Assembly: GCF_036327755.1 (NCBI RefSeq)
Contig: NZ_CP109596.1
Coordinates: forward strand, 3,100,001-3,164,000
Source: Nocardia sp. NBC_01503
Lineage (GTDB): Bacteria; Actinomycetota; Actinomycetes; Mycobacteriales; Mycobacteriaceae
DNA: 64,000 nucleotides
Direction of reading: 5' to 3'
Shown: in pieces, positions 63,538-64,000 of the stretch
How the letters are laid out: the number at the start of each line of letters is the position of its first letter
Numbering within the stretch: position 1 is the first letter of the stretch
Position numbers and translations under genes: made by a program
Notes under the pieces: model-generated
The model's input: only the letters and a program-made list of their open reading frames with translations
Databases searched by the model: none
Told to the model about the DNA's origin: nothing

Positions 63538-64000
63538 GTGTGCTTCTCGTCGGGATCTCACATCGCAGCGCGCCGGTTGCGGTGCTCGAGAAGATCGCGA
63601 TCACCGAGCACGATCGGCCCAAGCTGACCGAGAAGATGCTGGCCTCCAGCCACGTCTCCGAAGCCATGATCGTCTCCACCTGCAATCGCGTGGAGATCTA
63701 CGCCGTCGTCGATGCCTTCCACCCCGCGCTCGGCGAGATCAGCGAACTGCTGACCAAGCACTCCGGGCTACCGCTGCCCGAACTCACCAAGCACGCCTAC
63801 GTCCGCTACGCCGAGGCCGCCGCCGAGCATCTGTTCGCCGTCGCCTCCGGACTGGATTCGATGGTCGTCGGCGAGCAGCAGGTGCTCAGCCAGATTCGCG
63901 CCGCCTACGCCGCCTCGGATTCCCAGCAGGCCGCCGGGCGCACCCTGCACGAGCTGGCCCAGCATTCGCTGCGGGTCGGCAAGCGGGTGCACTCGGAGAC
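63534..64000 (+). CDS. hemA: glutamyl-tRNA reductase HemA (partial, 5' part)
   Basis: 155 residues visible before the window edge. The N-terminal catalytic domain shows [20 protein letters not shown], the active-site cysteine in [13 protein letters not shown] and [20 protein letters not shown]. Makes glutamate-1-semialdehyde from Glu-tRNA, the first step of heme and corrin synthesis. Coupled to rex by the ATGA overlap. Confidence 0.95.
   Translation, partial: MSVLLVGISHRSAPVAVLEKIAITEHDRPKLTEKMLASSHVSEAMIVSTCNRVEIYAVVDAFHPALGEISELLTKHSGLPLPELTKHAYVRYAEAAAEHLFAVASGLDSMVVGEQQVLSQIRAAYAASDSQQAAGRTLHELAQHSLRVGKRVHSE

Noticed and set aside
1..64000. tRNA, rRNA, integrase, transposase or phage genes
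   Set aside because: None were seen by reading; the accessory segments show no mobility genes or att-like repeats at their edges.

Overview
The window is high-GC actinobacterial DNA, most likely from Nocardia or a close Nocardiaceae relative. The case rests on mshA (mycothiol synthesis), hbhA with its lysine-rich tail, an EspG-family protein, the 33-residue ribosomal protein bS22, senX3-regX3, a rex-hemA pair, and a gene order that, as I remember it, follows M. tuberculosis Rv0474 to Rv0509. All homology statements are from reading translations and from memory; no search was run.

Layout. 1-5415: left flank with a truncated PPK2 polyphosphate kinase, an EspG-like gene, two decayed genes (1816-2383 and 3477-3729), an alpha/beta hydrolase and a divergent reductase/LysR pair. 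5462-10573: enoyl-reductase-like and AarF-like genes, a TetR regulator with a probable CTG start, and a DUF445 membrane protein. 10676-25103: XRE regulator, hbhA, DUF2516, two tandem hydrolases, purU, a GNAT, deoC, a DUF2993 protein, an orphan AbiEi-like gene, a methyltransferase-like gene, two DUF2505 genes, murB and an L,D-transpeptidase. 25231-32218: a compact accessory lipid-type biosynthetic cluster (PapA-like acyltransferase, OleC-like adenylating enzyme, GT2, two thiolase-fold synthases, P450) inserted before the conserved SDR gene at 32224. 32224-45508: SDR, hydrolase, mshA, a YbjN-domain gene, a ROK kinase, gpmA, two tandem secreted CocE-type hydrolases, a reductase with an HxlR regulator, and senX3-regX3. 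45578-48449: five small secreted proteins, four of them tandem paralogs that share one beta-rich domain but carry different low-complexity tails. 48552-58350: conserved block (Cys-rich protein, ppx, a very long Rv0497-like membrane protein, TIM-barrel protein, thioesterase, proC, excisionase-type HTH, bS22, epimerase, PlsC-like acyltransferase). 58497-60976: four-gene accessory operon (HTH, Clp-N-domain-only protein, ABC ATPase, ABC permease) behind a nested palindrome that overlaps a probably leaderless promoter. 61014-64000: HAD phosphatase, glutaredoxin-like protein, rex with its operator, and the 5' part of hemA.

How it fits together. The conserved genes serve envelope and redox housekeeping: murB and the L,D-transpeptidase (peptidoglycan), mshA (mycothiol), rex (NADH/NAD+ sensing), senX3-regX3 and ppx (phosphate), proC and hemA (metabolism). 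The two best candidates for undescribed biology are the 25-32 kb cluster, which reads as a long-chain head-to-head acyl condensation pathway followed by activation, glycosylation, oxidation and acylation, and the 58.5-61 kb operon, which reads as a sensor of ClpC-directed compounds coupled to an exporter. The tandem secreted family at 46-48 kb is a third. Short dispersed palindromic repeats lie at gene 3' ends at three places.
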